Part shown: in pieces, positions 32,647 to 39,655 of the stretch
Numbering within the stretch: position 1 is the first letter of the stretch
Layout of the letters: every line of letters starts with the position of its first letter
Notes under the pieces: generated by a model
Database searches by the model: none
Told to the model about the DNA's origin: nothing
The model's input: the letters and a program-made list of their open reading frames with translations, nothing else
Assembly (NCBI GenBank): GCA_947168885.1
Contig: CAMVNQ010000006.1
Coordinates: 62,001 to 126,000 of the forward strand
DNA: 64,000 nt
Source of the DNA: an uncultured Clostridia bacterium
GTDB taxonomy: Bacteria > Bacillota > Clostridia > Oscillospirales > Ruminococcaceae
Reading direction: 5' to 3'
Position numbers and translations under genes: made by a program

Positions 32647-32934
32647 ATGAGCGTGGTTGTAGTTGGCGGCAATGACCGCATGGCGACAAAATACAAAGAG
32701 ATCTGCGGCAACTTCAAATGCAAGGCTAAAGTTTTTACGCAGATGCCCGCGGACTTTGAGAATAAGCTCGGCAATCCCGACCTTGTTGTGCTTTTTACGA
32801 ATACCTGTTCGCATAAAATGGCTCATACGGTGGATCGTCGTGCCGAAAAACAGAGTTTCCGGGTCGCAAAGATACACAACGCAAGTGCGAACGCGCTGAA
32901 AAGCGTCTTGCGTCAGTACTGTGTATCATCATAG
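32647..32934 (+). CDS. DUF2325 family protein
   Basis: The 95-residue protein has the DUF2325 layout: MSVVVVGGNDRMATKYKEI, a central VVLFTNTCSHKMAHTVDR and RVAKIHNASANALKSVL. The family has conserved Cys/Ser and Lys near the SHKM segment and no settled function, although it recurs next to iron- and redox-related genes. Only 4 bases separate it from flavodoxin, so translation is probably coupled. A bidirectional terminator follows at 33036. Confidence 0.85.
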   Translation: MSVVVVGGNDRMATKYKEICGNFKCKAKVFTQMPADFENKLGNPDLVVLFTNTCSHKMAHTVDRRAEKQSFRVAKIHNASANALKSVLRQYCVSS

Positions 32935-33035
32935 ATCAGAGTTCAAGCCTACGGCGGATGCCGTAAAGAGGGTTTCCTGAAGTACTTATCAGCACATTAT
33001 TGAAACCTTCAATATTCCTCTCCATTTTATTGAGA

Positions 33036-33075
33036 TTTCTCCGTCAGACCAAGATGCCTGACGGAGAAATTTTTC
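33036..33075. terminator. bidirectional terminator
   Basis: TTTCTCCGTCAG (33036-33047) pairs with CTGACGGAGAAA (33058-33069); T-runs fit both directions. It separates the convergent DUF2325 and EamA genes. Confidence 0.85.
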
Positions 33076-33158
33076 GTTTGACCTGTAATTATGAATGCTT
33101 TCCTTCGGGATTTTTTCAGTCTGTCACTGTCACAGGCTTTTCATGTTGTACAGGGACA

Positions 33159-34007
33159 TCATATCATTCCGACGATCTGGAATCCGAGTATGCCGGCAAT
33201 GCATACTATACTTCCCACGAGGTTGAGACCGGTCGGGCGAGTGCTCCTGCTGAACAGTCCGACAATAAAGATCACTATCAGTATCATCGGAGGTATGAAT
33301 GAGAAGTTCGTAAGGCTCTCGGCTGCCACAGCGTTCTCGCCGAGAAGTCCGAGCGCATTCGGGAGCTTGCACAGCAGTACGATGATAACGCCCTTAATAC
33401 CTTCCGGACTTGATTTTGCGACAGACCACGGCTTCGCTGACGGCAGCATCACGAGTGCAAGCACAATAAGCGCGAACAGAAGCGTCATCGTCGATGAGAT
33501 GATGCCCTCGGCGGCATTCATGACGAAGCCGTACATAAACCGCGCCGCAAGATAAAGCAGCATAGGAAGGGCGATCTTTCTGTAGTTCACCTTTTCACGC
33601 CCCGATACCGCTATCATTACAAGTCCTGCCATTGTAAGCGCTATGAAAAGCAGCTTCATAACGCTGATCGTCTGGCTGTATATTATCACGTCGGTGAAAT
33701 AAGAAACGAAGAGAAGGATCCCGACCCACGCTTTGAGTTCAAACGCCGACATATATTCAAGTATCTTCGCGCTCATATCAAATTCGAGGTATTTTGAAAG
33801 TGCTATAAGGAGCACGAATACCGGAGCAAGCCAGTTCGCTGTGACTGTCGTGTCTGCGAACGGAAGCAGCGGGAGCAGAAACAAAACCGTTCCCGCAGCC
33901 ATAAAGAAAGTTAGCTGTGAGCCGTTGTATTTTGCCTTGCTTACCGCATATTTGTCATTCAGAGAAGTGATAGTGTATAGTCCGACGACCGCAAGCATAA
34001 GTAACAT
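33159..34007 (-). CDS. EamA/DMT-family transporter
   Basis: The 282-residue integral membrane protein has about ten helices in two repeats, as in the drug/metabolite transporter superfamily. The first block is MLLMLAVVGLYTITSLNDKY and the second repeat ends with IVCIAGILGFQIVGM. No soluble domain is present. ATG 34005-34007 follows AAGGCGG 8 bases upstream, with a promoter at 34040. The direction of transport and the substrate (amino acids, nucleosides or drugs) cannot be told. It stands alone between two terminators. Confidence 0.78.
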   Translation of the reverse strand: MLLMLAVVGLYTITSLNDKYAVSKAKYNGSQLTFFMAAGTVLFLLPLLPFADTTVTANWLAPVFVLLIALSKYLEFDMSAKILEYMSAFELKAWVGILLFVSYFTDVIIYSQTISVMKLLFIALTMAGLVMIAVSGREKVNYRKIALPMLLYLAARFMYGFVMNAAEGIISSTMTLLFALIVLALVMLPSAKPWSVAKSSPEGIKGVIIVLLCKLPNALGLLGENAVAAESLTNFSFIPPMILIVIFIVGLFSRSTRPTGLNLVGSIVCIAGILGFQIVGMI

Positions 34008-34039
34008 ATATCATTCCGCCTTTTTCAATGTCGAGGAAT

Positions 34040-34068
34040 ATTATAACACAGCGGCCGTAAATTTTCAA
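34040..34068 (-). promoter_or_regulatory. sigma-A promoter of the EamA gene
   Basis: Minus strand TTGAAA (34063-34068), 17-base spacer, TATAAT (34040-34045). Confidence 0.8.
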
Positions 34069-34153
34069 GAGTTTTTTGCTAAGGTTCGGTATTTGTTTTA
34101 TTAACAATGGTTATTATTGACTCTTATTTATGTTCATCGACAAATCGGCCGGA

Positions 34154-34298
34154 CTGTACGCATACTTGTGAAGCGCAGACAGCACACAGCGGAACTGCGT
34201 ACAGGACTGAGCGGGAACAGAAAAGTGCTCATCTTCCGGAATTTTATCGGATAAGCTCCGGTAAGCCGATAAGCCCCCTTGTGATGCAAGGGGGCTGA
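34154..34298. repeat. structured intergenic stretch with inverted repeats
   Basis: The 317-base gap between the lactate dehydrogenase stop and the EamA promoter holds CTGTACGCA (34154-34162) facing TGCGTACAG (34196-34204), and a perfect 10-bp hairpin AGCCCCCTTG/CAAGGGGGCT (34272-34296). The latter may terminate the minus-strand dehydrogenase transcript, though the T-run is weak. It may be a small dispersed repeat; no gene is supported. Confidence 0.55.
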
Positions 34299-34324
34299 TG
34301 GATCTCGTTGTTTTCGGTGAATTG

Positions 34325-35362
34325 TCAGAAGCACCTTTCCTTGCGTGCTTTCTTGCAGTTCTCAATATTACCGCAGCGGTAACACAGCTCATTGTCGCAG
34401 ATCCCGTCATTGTCAAAATACGATCTGATATTGTTTACCGTAGTTTCTGCTATGTTGTTAAGCGCTTCTTCTGTCAGGAAAGCCTGATGAGAGGTCACGA
34501 TGACATTCGGCATGGATATGAGCCTTGACAGAAGTTCGTCGTTGAGAATATGACCCGATCTGTCCTCAAAGAATATATCGGCTTCCTCCTCGTAAACATC
34601 AAGGCATGCGGCTCCTATCTTTCTCGCCTTGATACCTTCGAGAAGTGCTTCCGCGTCGATAAGCGCACCTCTTGAGGTGTTCAGTATAACGACACCTTTC
34701 TTCATCTTTCCGATCGTATCGGCGTTTATCATGTGCTTTGTATCGCCGGTAAGCGGACAGTGCAGAGAGATGATGTCGCTTCTTTCAAAAAGCTCGTCCA
34801 GCGAAACATAGGTTATATCGCTGTCCTTGGCCGGATATGCGTCGTATGCTATTACATTCATTCCGAAGCCGTGGCAGATGCCGATAAAAATCTTTCCGAT
34901 CTTTCCCGTGCCGATAACTCCTACCGTTTTTCCGTGAAGGTCGAAACCTGTAAGTCCGTTCAGTGAGAAGTTGAAATCCCTTGTGCGGTTGTATGCTTTA
35001 TGTATGCGGCGTATCGAAGTGAGAAGCAGAGCTGCGGTGTGTTCCGCGACTGCATAGGGCGAGTATGCCGGAACGTGGGCTGCGTGTATCTTGCCGTAAG
35101 CGTGTTCAAGATCGACGTTGTTATATCCCGCACAACGTAAAGCGATCATTTTTACGCCGTATCCGTACAGCTTGTCTATTACTGCAGCATTTACGCTGTC
35201 GTTCACGAAAACACATACCACATCACAGCCCTTGGCAAGTTCGGCGGTATCTTCAGTCAGCTTGGTTTCAAAGAATTTGAATTCAAGATCACCGGTTTTT
35301 TCATACTTCTGAAATGATGCCTTATCATACTCTTTGGTGTCGAAAAAAGCAGTTTTTATCAT
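34325..35362 (-). CDS. D-lactate dehydrogenase (D-2-hydroxyacid dehydrogenase family)
   Basis: The 345-residue enzyme reduces pyruvate to D-lactate with NADH. The nucleotide-binding loop is GVIGTGKIGKIFIG, the substrate Arg lies in NTSRGALID, the Glu in CLDVYEEEAD and the catalytic His in VIVTSHQAFLTEEAL; LRCAGYNNVDLEHA is the catalytic-domain hallmark of the LdhA group. The C-terminal tail contains four Cys (DNELCYRCGNIENCKKARKE), an odd addition that could bind metal. It is a single gene with its own promoter at 35393, consistent with mixed-acid fermentation. Confidence 0.92.
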   Translation of the reverse strand: MIKTAFFDTKEYDKASFQKYEKTGDLEFKFFETKLTEDTAELAKGCDVVCVFVNDSVNAAVIDKLYGYGVKMIALRCAGYNNVDLEHAYGKIHAAHVPAYSPYAVAEHTAALLLTSIRRIHKAYNRTRDFNFSLNGLTGFDLHGKTVGVIGTGKIGKIFIGICHGFGMNVIAYDAYPAKDSDITYVSLDELFERSDIISLHCPLTGDTKHMINADTIGKMKKGVVILNTSRGALIDAEALLEGIKARKIGAACLDVYEEEADIFFEDRSGHILNDELLSRLISMPNVIVTSHQAFLTEEALNNIAETTVNNIRSYFDNDGICDNELCYRCGNIENCKKARKERCF

Positions 35363-35392
35363 ATATCTGACCTCCTTGAGACTTTTTATTTC

Positions 35393-35421
35393 ATTATATC
35401 AAATAGTCTTTTGAATGTCAA
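35393..35421 (-). promoter_or_regulatory. sigma-A promoter of the D-lactate dehydrogenase gene
   Basis: Minus strand TTGACA (35416-35421), 17-base spacer, TATAAT (35393-35398). Confidence 0.9.
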
Positions 35422-35483
35422 TCCTTTGTTAAGTCGATACTGCACAAACTTCCCCGGGCTGTCGGATAATAAGCGATCAGGTA

Positions 35484-35512
35484 TTGACTATAGTGCCGGA
35501 AAATGATATACT
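35484..35512 (+). promoter_or_regulatory. sigma-A promoter of the ketopantoate-reductase-like gene
   Basis: TTGACT (35484-35489), 17-base spacer, TATACT (35507-35512). Confidence 0.8.
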
Positions 35513-35561
35513 GATTGGTAAAATCAGGAATATGATTTCCGGCATGACGGGGTGAAGAGTT

Positions 35562-36536
35562 ATGAGAATAGCGATCTTAGGATCGGGAGTAATAGGAACA
35601 ACATACGCATACGCTTTTCAGAAAGCAGGACATGAGACATTCCATATTCTGCGGGAAGAGAAGATAGCGGCGGCTCCGGCGAAAATAACGGTACATCTTC
35701 TTGACGGACGCTATAACCCGAAAGGTGAAGAAAAGGACGATGAATACAGGGTTTCGCTGGCAGAAGCGGGAGATACGTTTGATTTTATTATCATAAGTGT
35801 TGCCGGAGGTAAACTGTCTGATGCCATAAAAACGATAAAAAGCAGGGATATAAAAGGCCCGCTTATACTCTTCTGCAATTTCTGGAATGAGAGAAAACAA
35901 GTTGAAGAAATACTCGGAGACTCTGAATATGTAACAGCCTTTCCTACTGCGGGAGGTCATATTCAGGACGGAAAACTGAACTGCGTTCTGTTCGATCATA
36001 TCATGCTTGAAAGCGGATCCAAGGCAAGGATCTCAGATTACGCCGCATTGGTATCTTTATTGAACTCCGCTGATATTAAGCAGGAGATCCCTCATGATAT
36101 GTTTGAATGGATATGGATACACATGGCGATAAATGCCGGCGTAACGTCAACGGCAGCCCGAGAAGGCGTGATAGACGACCCGAATCGGCTTGCGCGCGAA
36201 CTAATGGGCGACTCAAAAGCCCTGACGATCGCAGTAAGGGCTATCCGTGAAACCGTCAAGGTCGTCGAAGCTCGCGGAGCAGATCTTCGTCTTTATAAGA
36301 ACGAGCTCCTGCCGTACAGAATTCCCGCCGGTATTGCCGGAATAGCGATGAAGAAGCTTTTTGCCGGTAATGAGCTTACGTCGCGTATCATGACACTGCA
36401 CAACGATGTCAATGACATAATGTACGGCTGTAAATGTGTTTATGATGAAGGGAAAAAGCGCGGTCTTGAGCTTCCGCTGTTCTATGGAAATATGGAACGT
36501 ATATTCGCGAATATTGATGGCCGAAAGCCGGTCTGA
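35562..36536 (+). CDS. ketopantoate reductase (ApbA/PanE)-like dehydrogenase
   Basis: The 324-residue protein has an N-terminal Rossmann fold (MRIAILGSGVIGTTYAYAF) and a C-terminal helical domain with NAGVTSTAAREGVI and NELLPYRIPAG, as in the ApbA/PanE family. The conserved catalytic Lys/Glu pair of true PanE is not clearly placed, and the middle (FCNFWNERKQVEEIL, FPTAGGHIQDGKL) differs, so it probably reduces another 2-oxo acid or aldehyde. ATG 35562 has GGGGTGAAG upstream. It stands alone, with no coenzyme A synthesis genes near. Confidence 0.75.
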   Translation: MRIAILGSGVIGTTYAYAFQKAGHETFHILREEKIAAAPAKITVHLLDGRYNPKGEEKDDEYRVSLAEAGDTFDFIIISVAGGKLSDAIKTIKSRDIKGPLILFCNFWNERKQVEEILGDSEYVTAFPTAGGHIQDGKLNCVLFDHIMLESGSKARISDYAALVSLLNSADIKQEIPHDMFEWIWIHMAINAGVTSTAAREGVIDDPNRLARELMGDSKALTIAVRAIRETVKVVEARGADLRLYKNELLPYRIPAGIAGIAMKKLFAGNELTSRIMTLHNDVNDIMYGCKCVYDEGKKRGLELPLFYGNMERIFANIDGRKPV

Positions 36537-36579
36537 TTCATTAATTGGTTTTGTACCACGTAAAATTTTTCGCTGCTTA

Positions 36580-36608
36580 TTGACAAATCGGGAAATTTAT
36601 GCTATTAT
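36580..36608 (+). promoter_or_regulatory. sigma-A promoter of the ABC-F leader
   Basis: TTGACA (36580-36585), 17-base spacer, TATTAT (36603-36608). Confidence 0.9.
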
Positions 36609-36617
36609 AACAGCGTG

Positions 36618-36780
36618 AAAACACACAGATCAACACGAGAGAGGTGGAAAAATGAGAATATAACCTGCTTCTGATAACATTGATAAGTCTTGACAGCAAG
36701 CTTTTGTGTGCTGTTTTATCGTGTTGCCGTAAGCAGATCATGTTCTCATTGACCTCTCTTTTTTGTGTGTTTTTTGTTTT
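36618..36780 (+). promoter_or_regulatory. long-range attenuator in the ABC-F leader
   Basis: Three blocks of the early leader pair in antiparallel order with three blocks further down: AAAACACACA (36618-36627) with TGTGTGTTTT (36764-36773), AGAGAGGT (36638-36645) with ACCTCTCT (36752-36759), and ATGAGAA (36652-36658) with TTCTCAT (36743-36749). The stem runs into TTTTTGTTTT. A separate inner hairpin ACAGCA/TGCTGT (36693-36714) lies in the loop. The 5' arm holds the ribosome site and start of the three-codon leader ORF, so a ribosome there would prevent the stem from forming and let transcription continue. Confidence 0.8.
36652..36663 (+). CDS. three-codon leader ORF (MRI)
   Basis: ATG AGA ATA TAA preceded by GAGAGGTGG 6-7 bases upstream. 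It lies inside the 5' arm of the attenuator, the usual position for a ribosome-sensing upstream ORF of antibiotic-inducible ABC-F genes. The assignment rests on position and the ribosome site, since three codons carry no other signal. Confidence 0.65.
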   Translation: MRI

Positions 36781-36852
36781 GCGGCACACATCGAACAGTC
36801 GGTTTGAACACCTCCTGCTGCGCGGCACCGAACGTAAAGGAGGAATGAGTAT

Positions 36853-38376
36853 ATGTCACAGATAAGTGTGAATGGGCTCACTTTCGGTTACGACGGGAGC
36901 TCAGACAATATATTCGAGAACGTGTCGTTCTCGGTGGATACCGACTGGCGGCTCGGATTTATCGGACGCAACGGTAAGGGAAAAACTACATTTCTGCGGC
37001 TTCTGCTCGGGGAATATGAGTACAGAGGTTCTATAAGCTCGTCCGTGCGCTTCGGGTATTTTCCGTACCGCGTCACCGGCGAAATGCTCGAAAAATGTGC
37101 TGCGGACTTCATCTGCGAGCTTCGCCCCGACTGTGAGGAATGGCAGGTCATCTGCGAGCTGTCACTGCTCGGCGAGGAGGCGGATGTGCTTTACCGTAAA
37201 TTCGGACTGCTTAGTCTCGGTCAGCGCACCAAGATACTTCTGGCAGTTCTGTTTTCCGGCGGAAGCGAGTTTCTGCTGATAGATGAGCCGACCAATCATC
37301 TCGACATCGCAGCCCGTGAAAAAGTGAAGGAATACCTCGCTCAAAAAAGCGGATTTATACTTGTTTCCCACGACCGCGACCTGCTTGATGCCTGTACTGA
37401 CCATGTCCTTGTGCTCAACCGTCAGAGCATCGAGGTACAGAACGGTAATTTCTCAAGCTGGTGGGAAAACAAACAGCGTGCCGACAAGTTCGCCAAGGCA
37501 CAGAACGAAAAGTTCAGCAAGGAGATAAAGAAGCTGAAACTGGCGGCAAAGCGAGCCTCCGACTGGGCGGATAAAAATGAGCGTACCAAGATAGGCTTCG
37601 ACCCGATAAAAGAAAACGACCGATCGATAAGCACCCGCTCGATCATCGGCGCAAAAACCAAGAAGATGCAGAGCCGCGCGGCAAACATCGAGAAACGTAT
37701 AGAACGCGAGATAGCCGAAAAGGAGGGTCTGCTCAACGATATAGAGGAAATACGGGAGCTTAAGCTGACCATGCTGACTCACCACAAGAACGTTCTCGTG
37801 AGTGTCAGAGACTTTGGCCTGCGTTACGCGGACGCAGAGACTCCTGTGCTGAACGGTGTTACGTTTGAACTTCATCAGGGTGACCGTATTGCACTTGTCG
37901 GCGGAAACGGCTGCGGAAAATCAACGCTGATACGGCGGATATTGAAAAGCACGGGAGCCGGTATGGCGGCTGAAACGGAGGAGCGCGGAGTATGTGAAAC
38001 CGCATCGGGACTTGTCGTGTCGTATGTGGATCAGGACACCTCGTGGCTGCGCGGGAATATGCCCGATTTCTGCGACGAACGCGGCATAGACCGCACGCTG
38101 TTCTGCACGATACTCCGTCAGCTCGGTCTTGAGCGTGAGCAGTTCGTGAAGGATATTGCCGATCTGTCGGAAGGGCAGAAGAAAAAGGTGCTCATATCGG
38201 CAAGTCTCTGTACACCTGCTCATCTGTATATCTGGGATGAGCCGCTCAACTTCATTGATGTGTTCTCCCGTATGCAGCTCGAAACACTTCTGCTCGGCTG
38301 TACGCCGACAATGCTTTTCGTAGAGCACGATATGCGTTTCCGTGACGCAGTCGCTACAAGAACGGTCATGCTTTGA
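36853..38376 (+). CDS. ABC-F type ribosomal protection ATPase
   Basis: The 507-residue protein holds two ATPase domains and no membrane segment. The first has GRNGKGKTTFL (Walker A), LSLGQRTK (signature) and FLLIDEPTNHLD (Walker B); the second has VGGNGCGKSTLI, LSEGQKKK and LYIWDEPLNFID. Between them lies a long charged linker (ASDWADKNERTKIGFDPIK...) of the kind that reaches into the ribosome exit site in Lsa/Vga/Msr-type factors. Such proteins dislodge antibiotics (lincosamides, streptogramins A, pleuromutilins or macrolides) from the 50S subunit. The leader attenuator at 36618 supports inducible expression. The antibiotic range cannot be read from sequence. Confidence 0.9.
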   Translation: MSQISVNGLTFGYDGSSDNIFENVSFSVDTDWRLGFIGRNGKGKTTFLRLLLGEYEYRGSISSSVRFGYFPYRVTGEMLEKCAADFICELRPDCEEWQVICELSLLGEEADVLYRKFGLLSLGQRTKILLAVLFSGGSEFLLIDEPTNHLDIAAREKVKEYLAQKSGFILVSHDRDLLDACTDHVLVLNRQSIEVQNGNFSSWWENKQRADKFAKAQNEKFSKEIKKLKLAAKRASDWADKNERTKIGFDPIKENDRSISTRSIIGAKTKKMQSRAANIEKRIEREIAEKEGLLNDIEEIRELKLTMLTHHKNVLVSVRDFGLRYADAETPVLNGVTFELHQGDRIALVGGNGCGKSTLIRRILKSTGAGMAAETEERGVCETASGLVVSYVDQDTSWLRGNMPDFCDERGIDRTLFCTILRQLGLEREQFVKDIADLSEGQKKKVLISASLCTPAHLYIWDEPLNFIDVFSRMQLETLLLGCTPTMLFVEHDMRFRDAVATRTVML

Positions 38377-38450
38377 GAGAAAAAGGCAGATTTCGCGGTT
38401 TCGTGCGCGTGGTCATTTATGATGAGAATGGTATGTCAGGCTATGTTTTA

Positions 38451-38485
38451 AAGTAATACCGCACATTTTTTGTGCGGTATTACTT
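38451..38485. terminator. perfect 15-bp hairpin after the ABC-F gene
   Basis: AAGTAATACCGCACA (38451-38465) pairs with TGTGCGGTATTACTT (38471-38485) around a T5 loop. Confidence 0.8.
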
Positions 38486-38530
38486 ATATAAAACTTTTGT
38501 GAAAATTGGTCAAAATGTTGCATAGATATA

Positions 38531-38559
38531 TTGAAATGTTGTGCGTTTTGTGCTATAAT
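38531..38559 (+). promoter_or_regulatory. sigma-A promoter of Nif11 precursor 1
   Basis: TTGAAA (38531-38536), 17-base spacer, TATAAT (38554-38559). The sequence around the -10 matches that of precursor 2 (44642). Confidence 0.85.
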
Positions 38560-38653
38560 TAATTAGTAATTAAATCTTATATACGGCATAACCGACCCCG
38601 CGCAGCTTGTTAAAGCCGCCGTTGATGCTGGATATGACATTACTGCGGAGGAA

Positions 38654-38917
38654 ATGATCGCAGCCGAAAAGAAGTTCAGATCGGGAAAAACGAAGAAGAC
38701 AAAGCTCTCCGTTGAAGAACTTGATGCTGTTGCGGGCGGCGATATGTGGCAGGGTGAGGACGCACCCGATGGTCATGAAATGGGATGCTGGGCTTCTTAT
38801 CATGATTATGATTATCAGGAAGAGACGGGTATCTGGTGCGGAAAAGACTGGTACTGCCAGGGGAATAACATGGATAAACCCACTTACCCTTCGATGTGCA
38901 GTCGTCATGATATGTAA
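38654..38917 (+). CDS. Nif11-type leader peptide / NHLM-exported precursor 1, leader shortened
   Basis: From ATG 38654, with GGAGG four bases upstream, the product is 87 residues: leader remnant ending LSVEELDAVAGG (cleavage expected after Gly29) and a 58-residue core rich in Cys, Trp, Tyr, His and Asp (DAPDGHE, SYHDYDYQ, GIWCGKDWYCQGNN). In-frame sequence back to 38570 encodes more Nif11 leader (GITDPAQLVKAAVDAGYDIT) but no start codon; the first about 25 leader codons and the ribosome site seen in precursor 2 are deleted. The core aligns without gaps to precursor 2. It precedes the NHLM exporter, whose C39 domain would cut at the double glycine. The product may be a disulfide-bonded or otherwise modified secreted peptide; activity unknown. 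Confidence 0.8.
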   Translation: MIAAEKKFRSGKTKKTKLSVEELDAVAGGDMWQGEDAPDGHEMGCWASYHDYDYQEETGIWCGKDWYCQGNNMDKPTYPSMCSRHDM

Positions 38918-39051
38918 AAAATTACAGGCAAATCAGTATCCGGAAATTTCAAAGGAAACCGTAAAGAAGAGCCTGACACGGCAGCCGGCATCTGTGCAGC
39001 AGCCATTCGCGGCAGTTGCCGGTTTGCTGTGTGTATCGGCACCGCTGCCTA

Positions 39052-39080
39052 TTGACGTTTATATTGAATTGTGATACAAT
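39052..39080 (+). promoter_or_regulatory. sigma-A promoter of the NHLM export operon
   Basis: TTGACG (39052-39057), 17-base spacer, TACAAT (39075-39080). A leader of about 135 bases follows, containing GTCGGC...GCTGAC and a T5 run (39184-39188) before the ribosome site; no known riboswitch is recognised. Confidence 0.75.
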
Positions 39081-39223
39081 AAAATAGTATTTCACAAAGC
39101 ATATTGATAATAATATAGAAGAGATAAGGTATGTTCTCTCATGGTCGGCTGTTAAGGCTGACTTGAACGAATGACGGGCGTTTTTATTGTAAGCATACAT
39201 CTTATACACCGGAAGGAGAAAAA

Positions 39224-39637
39224 ATGGATAACAAATTATTCCGGCAGAGCAGTATTGACAGTATTTCCTCTCCCGAACAGTTAGAGGATTATATGCGCGT
39301 CACAAATCCGGGTGTATGGTTCGTGTTCGGGGCTGTTATCGTGCTTCTTGCGGGGTTCCTGATAGCTTGTGTATTCGGCAGTATAGAAAGCACGATAGAT
39401 GTGACGGCAAATATCGAAAATGGCGTGGCGGTATTTGAAGCCGAAGGTTCCGATGCCGATTCTCTCAGCGAGGGTATGGTAATGCGCATCAAAGGCACGG
39501 AAACAAGGATCGAGAACGTCCGTTGGGTCACATCCGGGTCCGTGGAGGCTGTAGCGTCTGTTGATCTTCCCGACGGAACTTATCCTGCAATTATCGTGAC
39601 GGAGGTAATTACTCCGATACGCTTCCTGACAAACTGA
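39224..39637 (+). CDS. NHLM bacteriocin-system secretion adaptor, compact form
   Basis: This 137-residue protein has the N-terminus of NHLM/HlyD-type adaptors (LFRQSSIDSISSPEQLEDYM), one membrane helix at about 31-52 (VWFVFGAVIVLLAGFLIACV) and a short outside domain ending TEVITPIRFL. Typical relatives are about 400 residues with a long coiled coil and barrel-sandwich hybrid; both are absent here, leaving only a minimal beta domain. In a single-membrane host the long periplasmic arm is not needed. It is the first gene of the export operon, 18 bases before the peptidase-exporter. Start follows GGAAGGAG. Confidence 0.75.
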   Translation: MDNKLFRQSSIDSISSPEQLEDYMRVTNPGVWFVFGAVIVLLAGFLIACVFGSIESTIDVTANIENGVAVFEAEGSDADSLSEGMVMRIKGTETRIENVRWVTSGSVEAVASVDLPDGTYPAIIVTEVITPIRFLTN

Positions 39638-39655
39638 TGAAAGGAGCGTTCGTTC

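Noticed and set aside
39081-39223. Riboswitch in the leader of the export operon
   Set aside because: A weak stem and a T-run are present, but no known riboswitch core (cyclic di-GMP, TPP, SAM, cobalamin) could be recognised.
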